From NCBI RefSeq assembly GCF_029227915.1, contig NC_079878.1, positions 29,353,501 to 29,417,500 of the forward strand: a stretch of 64,000 nucleotides of DNA. The letters are read 5' to 3'. This document shows, piece after piece, positions 62,101 to 64,000 of this stretch; position 1 is the first letter of the stretch, and the number at the start of each line of letters is the position of its first letter. Under the pieces are notes generated by a model that was not told where the DNA came from, made no database searches, and worked only from the letters and a program-made list of their open reading frames with translations. Position numbers and translations under genes: made by a program. The stretch comes from Hydractinia symbiolongicarpus. Taxonomy: Eukaryota > Cnidaria > Hydrozoa > Anthoathecata > Hydractiniidae.

Positions 62101-64000
62101 ACTTGTAGTTTTAAAAGATGTTTTCATTTTTGATGAGACGCTTAATGAAAGAAGTTTAATTGCCGGCAAACGAAAACCCGCGATTTCCCGTAAATCCCGG
62201 GCTTGGCCCGTATAGTCGAATGTATACAAAGAAAGTACCTTGTGAGTAAACTCATTTCCCGAACGATTTTTTAAATTATTTTTTCACCACTAAAACGCAT
62301 GAGACTTGTAGTTTTCAAAAATGTTTTCATTTTTGATGAGACGTTGAATGTAAGAAGTTTAATCGCCGGCAAACAAAAACCCGCGATTTCCCGTAAATCC
62401 CGTGCTTGGCCCGTATAGTCGAATGTATACAAAGAAAGTACCCTGTGAGTAAACTCATTTCCCAAACAATTTTTTAAATTATTTTTTCACCACTAAAACA
62501 CATGAGACTTGTAGTTTTAAAAAATGTTTTCATTTTTGATGAGACGCTGAATATAAGAAGTTTAATCGCCGGCAAACAAAAACCCGCGATTTTCCGTAAA
62601 TCCCGTGCTTGGCCCGTATAGTCGAGTACATACAAAGAAAGTACCCCGTGAGTAAACTCATTTCTCGAACGATTTTTTAAATTATTTTTTCACCACTAAA
62701 ACGTATGAGACTTGTAGTTTTTAAAAATGTTTTCATTTTTGATGAGATGCTGAATAAAAGAAGTTTAATCGCCGGCAAACGAAAACCCGCGATTTCCCGT
62801 AAATCCCGGACTCGGCCCGTATAGTCAAAAGGATACAAAGAAAGTACCCCGTGAGTAAAATCATTTCTCGAACGATTTTTTAAATTATTTTTTCACCACT
62901 AAAACGCATGAGACTTGTAGTTTTCAAAAATGTTTTCATTTTTGATGAGACGCTGAATAAAAGAAGTGTAATCGCTGGCAAACAAAAACCCGCAAATTCC
63001 CGTAAATCCCAAACTCGGCCCGTATAATCAAAAGTATACAAAGAAAATACCCAGGGAGTAAACTCATTTCCAGAACGATTTTTTAAATTATCTTTTCACC
63101 ACTAAAACGCATGAGACTTGTAGTTTTCAAAAATGTTTTCATTTTTGATGAGACGTTGAATGTAAGAAGTTTAATCGCCGGCAAACAAAAACCCGCAATT
63201 TCCCGTAAATCCCGTGCTTGGCCCGTATAGTCGAATGTATACAAAGAAAGTACCCTGTGAGTAAACTCATTTCCCAAACAATTTTTTAAATTATTTTTTC
63301 ACCACTAAAACACATGAGACTTGTTGTTTTAAAAAATGTTTTCATTTTTGATGAGACGCTGAATATAAGAAGTTTAATCGCCGGCAAACAAAAACCCGCG
63401 ATTTTCCGTAAATCCCGTGCTTGGCCCGTATAATCGAGTACATACAAAGAAAGTACCCCGTGAGTAAACTCATTTCTCGAACGATTTTTTAAATTATTTT
63501 TTCACCACTAAAACGCATGAGACTTGTAGTTTTCAAAAATGTTTTCATTTTTGATGAGATGCTGAATAAAAGAAGTTTAATCGCCGGCAAACGAAAACCC
63601 GCGATTTCCCGTAAATCCCGGACTCGGCCCGTATAGTCAAAAGTATACAAAGAAAGTACCCCGTGAGTAAACTCATTTCTCGAACGATTTTTTAAATTAT
63701 TTTTTCACCACTAAAACGCATGAGACTTGTAGTTTTCAAAAATGTTTTCATTTTTGATGAGACGCTGAATAAAAGAAGTGTAATCGCCGGCAAACAAAAA
63801 CCCGCAAATTCCCGTAAATCCCAAACTCGGCCCGTATAATCAAAAGTATACAAAGAAAATACCCAGGGAGTAAACTCATTTCCAGAACGATTTTTTAAAT
63901 TATCTTTTCACCACTAAAACGCATGAGACTTGTAGTTTTCAAAAATGTTTTCATTTTTGATGAGACGTTGAATGTAAGAAGTTTAATCGCCGGCAAACAA
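59129..64000 (+). repeat. Long-range duplication, right copy (runs off window)
   Basis: Near-identical to the left copy until the last base of the window, so its true end lies outside. Identity begins just after GGCAAAC(A/G); upstream, the left flank has GATGCTGAATAAAAG and the right flank has GACGCTGAATATAAG. Private differences include TTTTAACCAC (near 61066) and CTTGTTGTTTT (near 63321). Confidence 0.88.

Larger units (their letters stand above)
1..64000 (+). repeat. 203-bp satellite DNA array filling the window
   Basis: Head-to-tail copies of a 203-bp monomer run from the first to the last base, about 315 in all and all in one orientation. A monomer counted base by base from AGTAAACTCA to ACCCAGGG gives 203 bp and 77 G/C (about 38%). 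Each has an AT-rich half (T6-AAATTA-T6, then a short dyad) and a GC-richer half (around TCGCCGGC, CCCGCGATTTCCCG and CTCGGCCCG). Distances between recurring variants are multiples of 203 after allowing for known small indels, for example 812, 1,218, 1,624 and 2,030. The array is probably heterochromatic (centromeric, pericentromeric or subtelomeric), but the sequence does not say which. No stretch holds a credible gene. Confidence 0.97.
41650..64000 (+). repeat. Block 3: diverged, CpG-decayed satellite HORs
   Basis: A third mixture of monomers with signatures GTTGAATGTAAG, AAAACACATGAG with TTTTAAAAAATG, GATGCTG, CGCCGTCTAACC, GTTAATCGCCGG (1 bp short), ATTTATTAAATGATT and AGTGTAATCGCC with CCCAAACTCGG. 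Many of these are CpG transitions of the consensus. Monomers with AGTGTAATCGCCGGC and CAAACTCGG resemble the block 1 telomere carrier but lack the motif. Variation between neighbours is higher than in block 1, and duplications of several sizes are nested here. Confidence 0.82.

Noticed and set aside
1-64000. CRISPR array
   Set aside because: The repeats are 203 bp and contiguous, with no short repeats separated by unique spacers.
1-64000. rRNA intergenic spacer or tRNA-derived SINE array
   Set aside because: No rRNA-like sequence flanks the repeats, and no A-box/B-box pair (B-box GGTTCGANNCC type) was found in either strand of the monomer.

Overview
The whole 64 kb window is a eukaryotic satellite DNA array. 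It is made of about 315 head-to-tail monomers of 203 bp (consensus about 38% GC), all in one orientation. I find no protein-coding gene, rRNA, tRNA, CRISPR array or prokaryotic feature. The only clearly non-satellite sequence is a retroposed-looking fragment of about 80 bp at 35200-35278 that ends in A16. The satellite structure, the TTAGGG telomere motif and the poly(A) insertion with an AATAAA signal point to a eukaryotic nuclear genome. TTAGGG fits most metazoans and many fungi, but it is not the Arabidopsis-type TTTAGGG or the insect TTAGG. I cannot name the species, nor tell whether the locus is centromeric, pericentromeric or subtelomeric.

Block 1 (1 to about 22.48 kb) is a higher-order repeat (HOR), mostly a pentamer of 1,022 bp. 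One monomer in five has 11 bp of the consensus replaced by 18 bp that create TAA(CCCTAA)3. The arithmetic is exact: 5 x 203 + 7 = 1,022. There are 18 telomere-motif copies between 147 and 20182. Three are followed by a nonamer of 1,834 bp (9 x 203 + 7) that contains a telomere-free version of the same monomer. The block also carries tandem super-duplications with periods of 3,878 and 4,900 bp.

Block 2 (about 22.48-41.65 kb) has a different set of monomers and no telomere motif. I labelled its monomer types F to P. Their order can be read as a 15-mer HOR of 3,042 bp and shuffled derivatives of 10 and 23 monomers. The retroposed fragment lies inside a hybrid P/F monomer here.

Block 3 (about 41.65-64 kb) is more diverged, with many CpG-to-CpA/TpG variants. 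It contains an out-of-register 121-bp deletion, a 1,624-bp octamer duplication, a 2,030-bp decamer duplication, and a long-range duplication with a 9,324-bp offset that runs off the right edge.

Nothing here acts as a gene pathway. The biology is in the array: a telomere-protein-type site spread at about 1 kb spacing through a satellite, a 9-bp-stem dyad in most monomers, a near-miss CENP-B-box-like motif in one monomer subtype, and several scales of unequal exchange.
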